64,000 nt of DNA from Bacteroidia bacterium. Lineage in GTDB: Bacteria; Bacteroidota; Bacteroidia; Flavobacteriales; Flavobacteriaceae. The stretch spans positions 62,001 through 126,000 of the forward strand of contig JAUIBW010000007.1 of assembly GCA_030427585.1 (NCBI GenBank), written 5' to 3'. Position 1 is the first letter of the stretch, and every line of letters starts with the position of its first letter. Made by a program: the position numbers and the translations under genes. Below the pieces are notes generated by a model. That model made no database searches. It was given only the letters and a program-made list of their open reading frames with translations, and was not told the origin of the DNA. Below are positions 33,828 through 44,122 of this stretch, one piece after another.

Positions 33828-33864
33828 AAAGTATAGCATATTAGAACCTAATACGCTATACTTT
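33828..33864 (-). promoter_or_regulatory. 17-bp hairpin between atpA and atpG
   Basis: Arms AAAGTATAGCATATTAG and CTAATACGCTATACTTT pair over 17 positions with one mismatch in the DNA (a G-U pair in RNA), with a 3-base loop. It lies right after the atpA stop. It may be a partial terminator or RNA-processing/stability element that tunes the ratio of alpha to gamma. Confidence 0.5.
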
Positions 33865-33868
33865 ACTA

Positions 33869-35449
33869 CTAGTTTTTATATTTTGCTGAAATTTCTTTAC
33901 AAGCAGCCATTAACACATCGATTACCTCGTCTGTTAATTTTCCTGCTTTTAAAATATCTAGTGTATCTCTATGCTTGGCATTAAGATATTCTATATAATC
34001 ACTTTCAAATTCTTTTACTTTATCTACTGGTACATCTTTTAGTAAGTTCTTAGAACCTGCATAGATGATTGCAATCTGATCTTCTACAGTATATGGATCA
34101 TTTTGCGCTTGCTTAAGAATCTCTACGTTACGTTTTCCTTTTTCGATTACGTTTAAGGTAGCTGCATCAAGGTCAGACCCAAACTTGGCAAATGCTTCTA
34201 GTTCACGAAACTGTGCCTGATCAAGTTTTAATGTACCTGCTACTTTTTTCATAGACTTGATCTGTGCAGATCCACCCACACGAGATACAGAAATACCTAC
34301 GTTAATTGCCGGACGTACACCAGAGTTAAATAAATCTGATGTTAAGAATATCTGACCATCTGTAATCGAAATTACGTTTGTAGGAATATATGCAGATACA
34401 TCACCTGCTTGCGTTTCGATAATTGGTAATGCAGTTAATGATCCTCCTCCTTTTACTTTATCTTTTAAAGAATCTGGAAGGTCATTCATATCCTTGGCAA
34501 TAGTATCATCTGCAATTACTTTTGCAGAACGCTCTAATAATCTAGAGTGAAGATAGAAAACGTCTCCAGGATACGCCTCACGACCTGGTGGACGACGTAA
34601 TAACAAAGATACTTCACGGTATGCTACCGCTTGTTTTGATAAATCATCATAGATAATTAATGCAGGACGTCCTGTATCACGGAAATATTCTCCGATCGCA
34701 GCACCTGCAAATGGAGCATATACCTGCATTGGAGCAGGGTCAGAAGCATTAGCCGCTACAATAGTTGTATATGCCATTGCTCCTTTATCTTCTAATACTT
34801 TTGCAATACCTGCTACTGTAGATGCTTTTTGCCCAATGGCAACATAGATACAGTATACTGGCTCACCAGCATCATAAAATTCTTTTTGATTAAGAATAGT
34901 ATCAATACATACCGTTGTTTTACCTGTCTGACGGTCACCAATAACTAATTCACGTTGCCCTCGTCCTACTGGTACCATCGCATCGATAGACTTGATCCCT
35001 GTCTGAAGAGGTTCGTTTACTGGTTGACGAAAAACCACACCAGGAGCTTTACGCTCTAATGGCATTTCAAAAGTTTCACCTTCGATTGCACCTTTACCAT
35101 CGATAGGGTTACCTAATGTATCTACTACACGACCTACGATTCCTTCTCCAACATTAATAGATGCGATACGTTGTGTACGTTTTACAGTTGCACCTTCTTT
35201 TACTTCGGTTGAAGAACCTAAAAGTACTACCCCAACATTATCTTCTTCTAAGTTAAGTACGATACCTTCTAAACCAGATTCGAATTGTACTAATTCTCCA
35301 TATTGAGCATTAGACAATCCGTATACACGAGCGATACCATCCCCTATTTGTAATACTGTTCCTACCTCTTCTAATGAAGCTGATGCTTCAAATCCAGATA
35401 ATTGTTGTTTTAATATTGCTGATACTTCAGCAGGATTCACTTCTGCCAT
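33869..35449 (-). CDS. atpA: ATP synthase F1 alpha subunit
   Basis: A 526-residue nucleotide-binding but non-catalytic F1 subunit. The Walker A is [10 protein letters not shown], followed by [33 protein letters not shown] sequence carrying the conserved Arg finger region. The ATG at 35449 ([13 protein letters not shown]) is chosen. The frame runs 11 codons further up to another ATG (35482), but family members begin at MAEV. It follows atpH by about 70 bases. Confidence 0.97.
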   Translation of the reverse strand: MAEVNPAEVSAILKQQLSGFEASASLEEVGTVLQIGDGIARVYGLSNAQYGELVQFESGLEGIVLNLEEDNVGVVLLGSSTEVKEGATVKRTQRIASINVGEGIVGRVVDTLGNPIDGKGAIEGETFEMPLERKAPGVVFRQPVNEPLQTGIKSIDAMVPVGRGQRELVIGDRQTGKTTVCIDTILNQKEFYDAGEPVYCIYVAIGQKASTVAGIAKVLEDKGAMAYTTIVAANASDPAPMQVYAPFAGAAIGEYFRDTGRPALIIYDDLSKQAVAYREVSLLLRRPPGREAYPGDVFYLHSRLLERSAKVIADDTIAKDMNDLPDSLKDKVKGGGSLTALPIIETQAGDVSAYIPTNVISITDGQIFLTSDLFNSGVRPAINVGISVSRVGGSAQIKSMKKVAGTLKLDQAQFRELEAFAKFGSDLDAATLNVIEKGKRNVEILKQAQNDPYTVEDQIAIIYAGSKNLLKDVPVDKVKEFESDYIEYLNAKHRDTLDILKAGKLTDEVIDVLMAACKEISAKYKN

Positions 35450-35517
35450 TTTATAATAGTTTGAAAGAAAGAGTATAAACACTCATCCTCTTATTATTAA
35501 ATTTATAAACGTATGTA

Positions 35518-36045
35518 TTAATTACTTAATTCTCTTCTTAAGTTTGTAAGCTTATTTGCTATACTTGCATTATACTGTAAATCACCTACTCTAAGAATAA
35601 ATCCACCGATAATACTTTCATCGATTACATTTTCTATTGTAGCTTCGTTACCTGTTAATTCTTTAATCTTAGTCAAAACTTTAGCACTTAATCCTTTATC
35701 TAATGGTACTGCTGTAGTTACTTTTGCAACCTGAGTGTTGTTTAACTTATCAAACAAAACACTATATTGCTTAGCTACATCATCTAATAGATGTACTCTT
35801 TTATTTTCGATTAATACATCAAAAAGTTTTTGTGTAATCTCACCAGTGTTCTTAAAGATCTCACGCAATGAAGCAAGTTTTACTTCACTTTTGATCAACG
35901 GGCTATTTAATACCATTCTGAGCTCGGCGCTTTCGCTAATTGTTGCGATAATACTTTGCATATCCTTCTGAATAGCTGAAGTAGCTTTTTTATCTTGAGC
36001 CAAACTCAAAACTGCTTTAGCATAACGTATTGCTGCTCTACTCAT
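35518..36045 (-). CDS. atpH: ATP synthase F1 delta subunit (OSCP)
   Basis: A 175-residue peripheral stalk subunit. MSRAAIRYAKAVLSLAQDKK is the standard N-terminal helical domain, and the C-terminal IIGGFILRVGDLQYNASIAN is the conserved delta signature. It joins subunit b to the top of F1. It starts 5 bases after atpF ends. Confidence 0.96.
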   Translation of the reverse strand: MSRAAIRYAKAVLSLAQDKKATSAIQKDMQSIIATISESAELRMVLNSPLIKSEVKLASLREIFKNTGEITQKLFDVLIENKRVHLLDDVAKQYSVLFDKLNNTQVAKVTTAVPLDKGLSAKVLTKIKELTGNEATIENVIDESIIGGFILRVGDLQYNASIANKLTNLRRELSN

Positions 36046-36050
36046 TTAGT

Positions 36051-36551
36051 TTAATTTAAAGTAACGTCCTCTAACATAGACTCAACTAATTCTAATTGTT
36101 TTCCTTTGCCAGATAATTCTTTTCTTACTACTTTTTCTGCAATCTCTACAGAAAGTCCTGCTACCTGATTCTTAAGATCTGCGATTGCTGCTTTTTTCTC
36201 GCTAGCAATAGTAGCTTGTGCTTGTGCTACAATTTTATCGGCTTCTGCCTGCGCTTCAGATTTTGCATCAGCAATCATATTTTCTTTAAGCTGTCTAGCT
36301 TCTTTAAGCATCCCATCTCGTTCTGCTCTAGCCTCATTTAAGATGCGCTCATTATCTGCCTGAAGGTTTTGCATTTCTTTTCTTGCTTCTTCAGCAGATT
36401 CTAATGCATTTTTGATTCCTTCTTCACGATTACTAACAGCCTCTAAAATAGGTTTCCATGCAAATTTTCTTAATAATAATAGTAAACCTACAAAGATTAA
36501 AATCTGCCAGAAAAACAGACCAAACGAAAAATCATTTATTAACTTCTCCAT
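36051..36551 (-). CDS. atpF: ATP synthase F0 b subunit
   Basis: A 166-residue protein with one N-terminal transmembrane helix (FFWQILIFVGLLLLLRKFAW) and a long charged coiled coil rich in Ala, Glu and Lys (EEARKEMQNLQADNERILNE). It forms the peripheral stalk with delta. The start ATG is at 36551; 86 bases separate it from atpE. Confidence 0.96.
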   Translation of the reverse strand: MEKLINDFSFGLFFWQILIFVGLLLLLRKFAWKPILEAVSNREEGIKNALESAEEARKEMQNLQADNERILNEARAERDGMLKEARQLKENMIADAKSEAQAEADKIVAQAQATIASEKKAAIADLKNQVAGLSVEIAEKVVRKELSGKGKQLELVESMLEDVTLN

Positions 36552-36637
36552 TATTAATGATATTAATTTCTTTAGTGTTTAATTTTAAAAATCTAAAACA
36601 ACAGCTGTAACCAACCGTTATAGCTGTTGTTTGTAAA

Positions 36638-37938
<1,301 letters not shown>

Positions 37939-38060
37939 TACGTGTAAAATTTCGGTTCCTAAATTTCGGTGCAAATGTACATAATTATGTTAGATTCTTA
38001 AACTATTTTGACTAAATAAGTCTAAGATTATCTACAAATAATTAAGTTTCTGAAAATCAA

Positions 38061-38438
38061 TTATTTACTAAAATTCAAAATCTTTGAGACATAGTAGACT
38101 TCGAAGATTAAACAGATTATATAGGGTATAAAAAAATCGAGAAAGACATTTTTATTGATTTCGAAATCACTTAGCTTACTAACAGCAATAAAAACTCCGA
38201 TTTTTATAAGGCTACCTGCCATAAAAATAAAACCAAGTTGGTCTTTAAATTTTTTACTTAGTAATAGTATAATGAAAGTAAACACAAAGGTAAATATGCT
38301 GTTGAATATATATGAAAGCTTGATAATATTAATATTTCTTTCGAGTAAAAAGGCGTTTATGATACCCATATGGATCAAATAACTGCCTGCTATTACAATA
38401 GTGAAAAGAAATAAAAAACGGAATACGTTTTTTCTCAT
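38061..38438 (-). CDS. Small four-helix membrane protein in the atp operon
   Basis: A 125-residue protein with four predicted transmembrane segments (FRFLFLFTIVIAGSYLIHMG, IFTFVFTFIILLL, FIFMAGSLIKIGVFIA, FFIPYIICLIFEVYYV). Its place between AtpZ-like and atpB is the position of AtpI/uncI-type assembly factors. No clear family signature is seen. Role inferred from position: assembly of the c-ring or ion supply. Confidence 0.68.
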   Translation of the reverse strand: MRKNVFRFLFLFTIVIAGSYLIHMGIINAFLLERNINIIKLSYIFNSIFTFVFTFIILLLSKKFKDQLGFIFMAGSLIKIGVFIAVSKLSDFEINKNVFLDFFIPYIICLIFEVYYVSKILNFSK

Positions 38439-38528
38439 TAGCGTATTAAAATTCTTTATTCAAAAAATAAACTCTTCAAATATCTAAATTTTCTAAACAT
38501 TTAAGAAATTTAAAAATCTAATAAGTAA

Positions 38529-38554
38529 TTATTAATCCGATTTATTAATCCGAT
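38529..38554. repeat. Tandem 13-bp duplication at the end of the AtpZ-like gene
   Basis: TTATTAATCCGAT occurs twice in direct succession (38529-38541 and 38542-38554). It forms the last codons of the gene (RINKSD then stop) and seems to be a recent slip duplication. Confidence 0.7.
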
Positions 38555-38762
38555 TGAGTTGCTTAATCACCAGATATATAGAAGCGGTTACCCCAAAAAG
38601 AATAAACCCCATGGTAAACCATTGTTTATCCAGTTCATAGTAGGCATCTAGTTTTTTTCCGGCATAAGCACATAGGAATATGGTAGCTCCCATTTGGAAA
38701 GCTATTCCTGTAAGGGCGATATATTTGTTAAAGGTTTTCTTACCTCGATTATTATTTTTCAA
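38532..38762 (-). CDS. AtpZ/AtpI-like ATP synthase accessory protein
   Basis: A 76-residue protein with two transmembrane helices (YIALTGIAFQMGATIFLCAY and FTMGFILFGVTASIYLVIKQ) and the glycine-rich first helix of the AtpZ/AtpI group, which assists F0 assembly or carries Mg2+/Ca2+. The start codon is TTG at 38762; no ATG is available in frame. Its 3' end lies in a tandem 13-bp duplication (38529-38554). Confidence 0.8.
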   Translation of the reverse strand: MKNNNRGKKTFNKYIALTGIAFQMGATIFLCAYAGKKLDAYYELDKQWFTMGFILFGVTASIYLVIKQLNRINKSD

Positions 38763-39087
38763 GGTTTCTTTTATTAAGAAAAAACATTGTTTTAAATAAA
38801 TATTCTAATTTACAAAAAATCTATTGTCTGTGATCCTGTCTACAATATCATGACCAAAATAAGTAATCACTATATCATTCGAGGTTATTTACTAAGAAAT
38901 TTTCTTTTCTTTCATCTCTATGAGGAAAAATACTCCCTTTGGCACCCTACACACCTAATTTATAGTAAGTGTTTTTATGAAATTAATATTTTTCATACAC
39001 TTTATCTATAGTTACATTTTTTATATTAGAAGTTTGTATTTCGCTCAATCAAGAGAAAACTTAATACTGCAAATACAAACTTCTAAT
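38763..39087. other. AT-rich spacer between AtpZ-like and bactofilin
   Basis: 325 bases without a credible ORF. The bactofilin-proximal end carries the 16-bp hairpin 39026-39086. The part next to the AtpZ-like gene should contain the promoter of the ATP synthase operon; no clean TANNTTTG could be fixed. Confidence 0.4.
39026..39086 (-). terminator. Long-stem hairpin behind bactofilin
   Basis: Perfect 16-bp arms TTAGAAGTTTGTATTT / AAATACAAACTTCTAA with a 29-base loop lie directly after the bactofilin stop. Read on the minus strand the right end is AT-rich with a short U run. Probably terminates the sprE-bactofilin transcript. Confidence 0.5.
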
Positions 39088-39534
39088 CTAAGCTGATTTT
39101 CCTTGTCCTTGTGCCGTTTGCGATTGTGAAGATTTTTGTTCACCAGACTTACCTAAAGATTTTACACTACCTTTCATAGAGCAAGATGCATTAAAGTTTG
39201 CTCCTGGTTCAACAGCTAATTTACCTACAGTAACTTCTCCTTCAATATGCGCAGTTGGTTTTAAAGATAAAGTATTTGATACGTTAAGAGTTCCTGAGAA
39301 CTTACCTTCGAAATCTGCATCAGAGCACTCTAACGTACCTTTAATAAAGCCTGATGTCCCTACTACTACTTTACCGGTAGTTTTAAAAGTTCCTTCGATA
39401 GTGCCTTCGATTCTAAAGCCTCCTTCAGAAATGACATCTCCTACGATTTTGGTTCCTTCTGAGATTTTGTTTTGGTTACGAGAGAAATCGGTCGTACTGC
39501 CGTAGTCTCTTCCTTTTTTATTGTCTGAAAACAT
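39088..39534 (-). CDS. Bactofilin (polymer-forming cytoskeletal protein)
   Basis: A 148-residue protein with the bactofilin beta-helix core (EGTKIVGDVISEGGFRIEGT, IEGTFKTTGKVVVGTSGFIK, AHIEGEVTVGKLAVEPGANF) flanked by short unstructured tails; the C-tail is rich in Gln and Ser. Bactofilins self-assemble into filaments that place cell-wall or motility machinery. It directly follows sprE by 23 bases. Confidence 0.92.
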   Translation of the reverse strand: MFSDNKKGRDYGSTTDFSRNQNKISEGTKIVGDVISEGGFRIEGTIEGTFKTTGKVVVGTSGFIKGTLECSDADFEGKFSGTLNVSNTLSLKPTAHIEGEVTVGKLAVEPGANFNASCSMKGSVKSLGKSGEQKSSQSQTAQGQGKSA

Positions 39535-39557
39535 AATATATAAGGGGGATTAAATGA

Positions 39558-42197
39558 TTATTCGGTTTCTGGTTCTGGTTCTGATTGAGCATATTCTTCA
39601 AGATTTTTATGAATCTGAAGTACTCGATAATTTGGAGATGCTATCGTAAAATACGCAGCATTTACTTTTTCATAATATTTCTTTTTCCTGTTCCACTTTG
39701 TTAAATCTACACCACGGGTGTCTTCAGTTTTACCCAAAGACAATAATTCTCCAAATCCTTCTGCTGCTAATCTACTTCCGTTTGTATGTACAACTACAAA
39801 TTGTTGATCTTTATTATATACATCTAAGGAAACTTTCATCTTCTCATATCGAAGCTCCTTAATAATGGCTTCTATTTGTTCTTTTAATGCTTGTGCTTGA
39901 TTGTCTCCTAAAGTAGAAAATATATAAATCAATTTATGGTTATTCTGCTCATCTGTATTGGTCAAAAATGCATTATTCTGAATTTGCGGAATCGTAACCT
40001 GATAGATCACCTGTGCCTTTTTGCCTTCGGGGCTTTGAGGGTAATTAAGAGACACATAATTAAGGGCTTCTTTATAGGCTTCAAATCCTCTATATCGTCC
40101 TATTGCCTGAGCTTTTAATAATTCGAATTTGGGTAAAAAATCTTCATCTCCTCCAAATCTTGTAATCATCTCATTGCTTTCTTTTATTACAGATGCATAT
40201 TTTTGATTCTGAAAATCCCTATACAACCTATTGTATATAGTTTTAGGGCTGTTTTCATCATCTTTTAATGCTTCATCGGGATTCTGAAGAATTTTGGCAT
40301 ATCTCGATTCTCCATGGTTATTAATAATATCCTGTAGCATTGCATTAGACCTCGAGGTGTTTCCTTGCGCCAAATAGATTTTGTACAAATTATATTTAGA
40401 AGGAATAATTAATCGTTTTTCGGGATTGCTCTGTAATAGATTCTCGAATTTATCTATAGATAAATCATATTCCTGAAATTTTTCTTTATATATAACTCCA
40501 AGTTGATAGTAGGCAAAGTTACGATCGGTTTGAAGGCTATCAATAGCTGAAGGATCGGTTGGTAATTGGGCAATATAGGTTTGCGGATCAAATGTTGGAT
40601 CGGTATCAATAGAGTATTCCTCCTTTTTTTCTTTCTCTATTGCAGAGACAGCACTTGGGTTAGAAATACTCGAAACTCTCCAGTTATCTTGTAATTCTCT
40701 GTTTCCATACGTTCTTTTGAATGCAGTTTTACCATAGGCAACAGTAGTTTGATTATAGAAATAAAAGATTCCTCCTTCTACACTTGGTCCTTTAGTATCT
40801 GTCCCAAATCCAGAACCTGGTTGTCTATACCTTTGTTCTACAGGCAAGTTATCCTTTATTCTGGCAATTTCTGCAGCTTTTTCTTCTTCTATCGCTTTTG
40901 TTTTTAACGCATTGGTATATTCTGCATAATATGCTATTCTCTGTTCTGGTGACATGGCCAAAACAGTAAGAATACTATCATTTGTTTTGGCAATACCTTC
41001 ATATAAAATAACATCCTCAAGATTATCTCTTTTTTTCTTTAATACTCTATATCGTTTTGAATCTACAATCATTCGCTGAAGTGTACTATCATAATATGCT
41101 CCAGAGGTTGCATATTCTTTTCTGTCAAAACTAATATCCCCAAGTGTATAATAATTAAGGGATTCTAAGTATTTATCTTCAGATTTTGTTCGTAATGATT
41201 TATTATAATATGCTACAGCCAGATCAATAGAATCCAAGGTTTTAAAATAGACTGCTTTTTGGTTATATATTTTATCCAAAAATGGCCGGTTTTCTCGATT
41301 TTTTTCAAGATCAGCTAATAGCTCAAGAAATTCTTCTTTATTCCCTTTCTCGTAATCAAAATTTCGGGCTTTTGCCATATAGGCATTCATCATATATTTT
41401 CTAGGTGCTTTTCTATTAAGTGCAATCACCTGATCAAAAGCGTAGTTTGCACTATCCTTATACCCTAATTCATTTAATAATTGCCCTTTTATATAGAGGT
41501 ATCTGCCTTTTTCTTCATTCTTTCTGGTATGAACGGCAGCTTTGGTAATATAAGTAACAGCAGAGTCTTTTCTTTCTAAATTAATATACGCCTGAGCCAT
41601 CATAGCAACAGCATCGGCATAATCCTGAGGTTTCATAAACTCCTGTTCGATCATTCTGGTAAGGTCTTCTATCGCTTTATCGTTATTATCAAGGCGAAGA
41701 TTAGTTTTAGCCCTCCATACTTTGGCATGATTGATCGTATTACTTGTAGGGTATTTATATAAAATGTAGTTAAAAGCTTCTAATGCCGGCACAAAACGTT
41801 GTTCAAAATAACGAGCTTTACCTAATAACAAAAATGCTTCATCGATTTTAGGGTTACGTTCCTTATTATCAATAAGCATGCTATGTTTTTGAATTGCTTT
41901 TACTGCCTTTTCTTCTGCTTTATCAAAGTTTTTATTAAGCACTTCGTTAGGGAGTCTAACATCTTCACTTACAATCATCCTTTCTACAGGTAGTAACTCC
42001 CAAAAATTGTCTTTATAGGACTGAATGATATCTTCTTTACCTATATCAAAAGCCAGTCGGCCATTATATAGCGTATTATTTTTTGTAGTAACATCATGCC
42101 ATGTACGATTTATAAACTTGTCCTTTTTACGGGAACAAGCAAATCCTACAATTGCCAAAAGCAATATCAGCGCGATCTTTAATAATTTTCTGCCCAA
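39558..42197 (-). CDS. sprE: T9SS lipoprotein SprE/PorW
   Basis: An 879-residue lipoprotein (lipobox LAIVGFAC) rich in TPR-like helices (AFLLLGKARYFEQRFVPALE, AYYNKSLRTKSEDKYLES). N-terminal FINRTWHDVTTKNNTLYNGR and the overall size match SprE/PorW, needed for type IX secretion and gliding. The only in-frame start before the signal is TTG at 42197; an upstream stop excludes an ATG. The order sprE, bactofilin, atp genes is recognised from other flavobacteria. The T9SS cargo at 2534-4999 would depend on it. Confidence 0.9.
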   Translation of the reverse strand: MGRKLLKIALILLLAIVGFACSRKKDKFINRTWHDVTTKNNTLYNGRLAFDIGKEDIIQSYKDNFWELLPVERMIVSEDVRLPNEVLNKNFDKAEEKAVKAIQKHSMLIDNKERNPKIDEAFLLLGKARYFEQRFVPALEAFNYILYKYPTSNTINHAKVWRAKTNLRLDNNDKAIEDLTRMIEQEFMKPQDYADAVAMMAQAYINLERKDSAVTYITKAAVHTRKNEEKGRYLYIKGQLLNELGYKDSANYAFDQVIALNRKAPRKYMMNAYMAKARNFDYEKGNKEEFLELLADLEKNRENRPFLDKIYNQKAVYFKTLDSIDLAVAYYNKSLRTKSEDKYLESLNYYTLGDISFDRKEYATSGAYYDSTLQRMIVDSKRYRVLKKKRDNLEDVILYEGIAKTNDSILTVLAMSPEQRIAYYAEYTNALKTKAIEEEKAAEIARIKDNLPVEQRYRQPGSGFGTDTKGPSVEGGIFYFYNQTTVAYGKTAFKRTYGNRELQDNWRVSSISNPSAVSAIEKEKKEEYSIDTDPTFDPQTYIAQLPTDPSAIDSLQTDRNFAYYQLGVIYKEKFQEYDLSIDKFENLLQSNPEKRLIIPSKYNLYKIYLAQGNTSRSNAMLQDIINNHGESRYAKILQNPDEALKDDENSPKTIYNRLYRDFQNQKYASVIKESNEMITRFGGDEDFLPKFELLKAQAIGRYRGFEAYKEALNYVSLNYPQSPEGKKAQVIYQVTIPQIQNNAFLTNTDEQNNHKLIYIFSTLGDNQAQALKEQIEAIIKELRYEKMKVSLDVYNKDQQFVVVHTNGSRLAAEGFGELLSLGKTEDTRGVDLTKWNRKKKYYEKVNAAYFTIASPNYRVLQIHKNLEEYAQSEPEPETE

Positions 42198-42240
42198 ACC
42201 AGATAAATTTATACGTGTGATAACTAAAAAACTTAACTTT

Positions 42241-42574
42241 TAGTGTATTGATTGTACACAAAAATTATGTGTGCGTTGTAAAAATACATTTCTTTCGTTA
42301 AAAAACCGGTGGTTACTATATTTTTCTCTGCTTAAGCTCTCTTTTTTTATCATATTGATTATTGGTCAAATATTATATCGAAAATTAAGGAAATCACAAC
42401 ATCAACACCTTATTGGTTATCAAAATGTTAAATATAATCGTGATTTGTTTTCTAGGTAAAAATTATTCAATACATTCATTGTGGTTTTTATAAGCTATTA
42501 TGCTATCAAAATTTTAGACTCATGCCTTAGGTGTCTATACATGTTTAAGGCGAAAATCTCTTAAAACTCTTATT
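42241..42574. other. Divergent spacer between sprE and the GG-peptide gene
   Basis: 334 AT-rich bases with no ORF of substance. It must hold the sprE promoter (minus) and the peptide-gene promoter (plus). The last 15 bases contain the leader TTAAAACTCTTATT shared in part with two genes downstream. Confidence 0.4.
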
Positions 42575-42766
42575 ATGAAATCAAAATTGTTAAACTTAGG
42601 TAAAGCACTAAACAAAAAGCAACAGCAAAAAATCATGGGTGGTGCTCACAGGCGTTGTACCAGTCATCAGGATTGTCCTGGGGGTCAGGGATGTTGTTAC
42701 GCCGTAGAATTATGCTTTTTAGATTCTTATCCGGGTCTACAGCCCGGTGGTACATGCTGGAATTAA
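42575..42766 (+). CDS. Double-glycine leader peptide with knottin-like mature part
   Basis: A 63-residue precursor. The leader MKSKLLNLGKALNKKQQQKIMGG ends in a double glycine (22-23), the cut site for C39-peptidase ABC exporters; this leader type is known from Bacteroidota peptide families. The 40-residue product has six cysteines C28, C34, C40, C41, C47, C61 in the spacing C-x5-C-x5-CC-x5-C-x13-C, the order of inhibitor cystine knots. Likely a secreted antimicrobial or signalling peptide, perhaps disulfide-locked. No C39 exporter is adjacent. Too short for many gene finders, but the leader makes it credible. Confidence 0.8.
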   Translation: MKSKLLNLGKALNKKQQQKIMGGAHRRCTSHQDCPGGQGCCYAVELCFLDSYPGLQPGGTCWN

Positions 42767-42795
42767 CTACTTTTTCCTTTTTAATCTAAAAAATA

Positions 42796-42833
42796 ATATA
42801 GGGTACTGAGATTGAATTTTCAATACCCTATAT
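42796..42833 (+). terminator. Hairpin after the GG-peptide gene
   Basis: Arms ATATAGGGTA / TACCCTATAT, 10 bp, follow the peptide stop by 29 bases. No strong T-run follows, so it may be a partial terminator or a 3'-protecting hairpin. Confidence 0.45.
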
Positions 42834-42962
42834 GCCAAAAAAACATGTCCTTTTGTATCTTTCCTCTAATCTTGAAAGGTATTTTACAGTTCTCTCTTGT
42901 CAAAAATTAAAGTATCGCAGTGGTTCTAAAAAAAGAGGTGAATTGTCCATTATTTTTTCAAT

Positions 42963-44042
42963 ATGACCATCATAAGGTATTTTCTTCTCATACAAGCTCT
43001 TACAATTCTTTTTATTTCTGGAGGGGTTTTCTTCAAATATTCTAAAAATCTAAAAAGCTGGACCATCGGTTTATTTTCAGGAATATTTGGTTTAGAAATA
43101 TTAGTATTTCTTTACGGAACCAGCAAATTATCAATAGTATACCCCCAGTTTTTGGGATGGTTTTATTTCGATATGGGTTTTCTTTATGGCCCTTTTTTAT
43201 GGTTTCATTTTCAATCTTTTATCTACAACAAAAACCGATATTCAAAAATTGATAGTTTACATTTTATAGCATTTGTAATCATATATATTCTCATAATAGA
43301 TATTTTGATGTTACCCAATGAAGAACGTTTACAATATATGAGGGAGCGTTTTTTAGATCAAATTATGCCTATAAATTATGCTAGAGCAATTCATCAATTA
43401 GTATATGCAATTGCCCTTGTTTATATAACCAAAAAAAACAAGGCAAAACTTTCTTCAAACGAATTAGTATATTTATTTACACTTGCAATTATATACATCT
43501 GTTCTACTCTGATTATTTCATTCCTTACTCTATTCGCTGATGGATGGCGTCAATTTGCTTATTACTATTTGTTTAATAACAGTATGATTTTTGTTGTCGG
43601 AATTATTCTCTATACGAACCCTCAATTTCTTAAAGAGATCAAAAAAAAGTACTCGAACTCTACATTGGATCATGATGATATGGTTCAAATTCAAAAAAAG
43701 ATTAATAAGCTGTTTATTCGTGATTTAATATTCTTAAAAAATGATCTTAACATTGGCTATTTGGCCAAAGAGCTTAACGTGAAACCCTATAAGATTTCAC
43801 AAACTTTTTCTGAATTTATCCAAGAAAATTTTAATGATTATGTGAATAAACACAGGGTGATGTATTCTCAAAAATTATTAAAAGACCCTGCATACAATAT
43901 TTATAAAATAGAAGCTATTGCTACAGAGTCTGGTTTTAATAATAAAGTCACTTTTTACAAAGCCTTTACAAAACATACGGCTACAACACCTTCTAAATAT
44001 CGAAGCTTGAATAAAAAAAGAGTAAAGAATAATTTAAGTTAA
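42963..44042 (+). CDS. Membrane-anchored AraC-type regulator
   Basis: A 359-residue protein with about seven hydrophobic segments in the first ~225 residues (YFLLIQALTILFISGGVFF, IDSLHFIAFVIIYILII, YYLFNNSMIFVVGIILYTN) and an AraC double helix-turn-helix in the last ~100 (LNIGYLAKELNVKPYKISQT, IEAIATESGFNNKVTFYKAF). Such membrane AraC proteins sense a signal at the membrane and act on nearby genes. Its place between the GG-peptide and the two Cys-rich lipoproteins makes it a candidate controller of this locus. Confidence 0.85.
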   Translation: MTIIRYFLLIQALTILFISGGVFFKYSKNLKSWTIGLFSGIFGLEILVFLYGTSKLSIVYPQFLGWFYFDMGFLYGPFLWFHFQSFIYNKNRYSKIDSLHFIAFVIIYILIIDILMLPNEERLQYMRERFLDQIMPINYARAIHQLVYAIALVYITKKNKAKLSSNELVYLFTLAIIYICSTLIISFLTLFADGWRQFAYYYLFNNSMIFVVGIILYTNPQFLKEIKKKYSNSTLDHDDMVQIQKKINKLFIRDLIFLKNDLNIGYLAKELNVKPYKISQTFSEFIQENFNDYVNKHRVMYSQKLLKDPAYNIYKIEAIATESGFNNKVTFYKAFTKHTATTPSKYRSLNKKRVKNNLS

Positions 44043-44122
44043 CATTTTACAAGGTTGTTCCCTCCCAATATATTATCGGTGGTCAATAATTTTATACTCA
44101 TAACTTTTAAAACCATACGATT

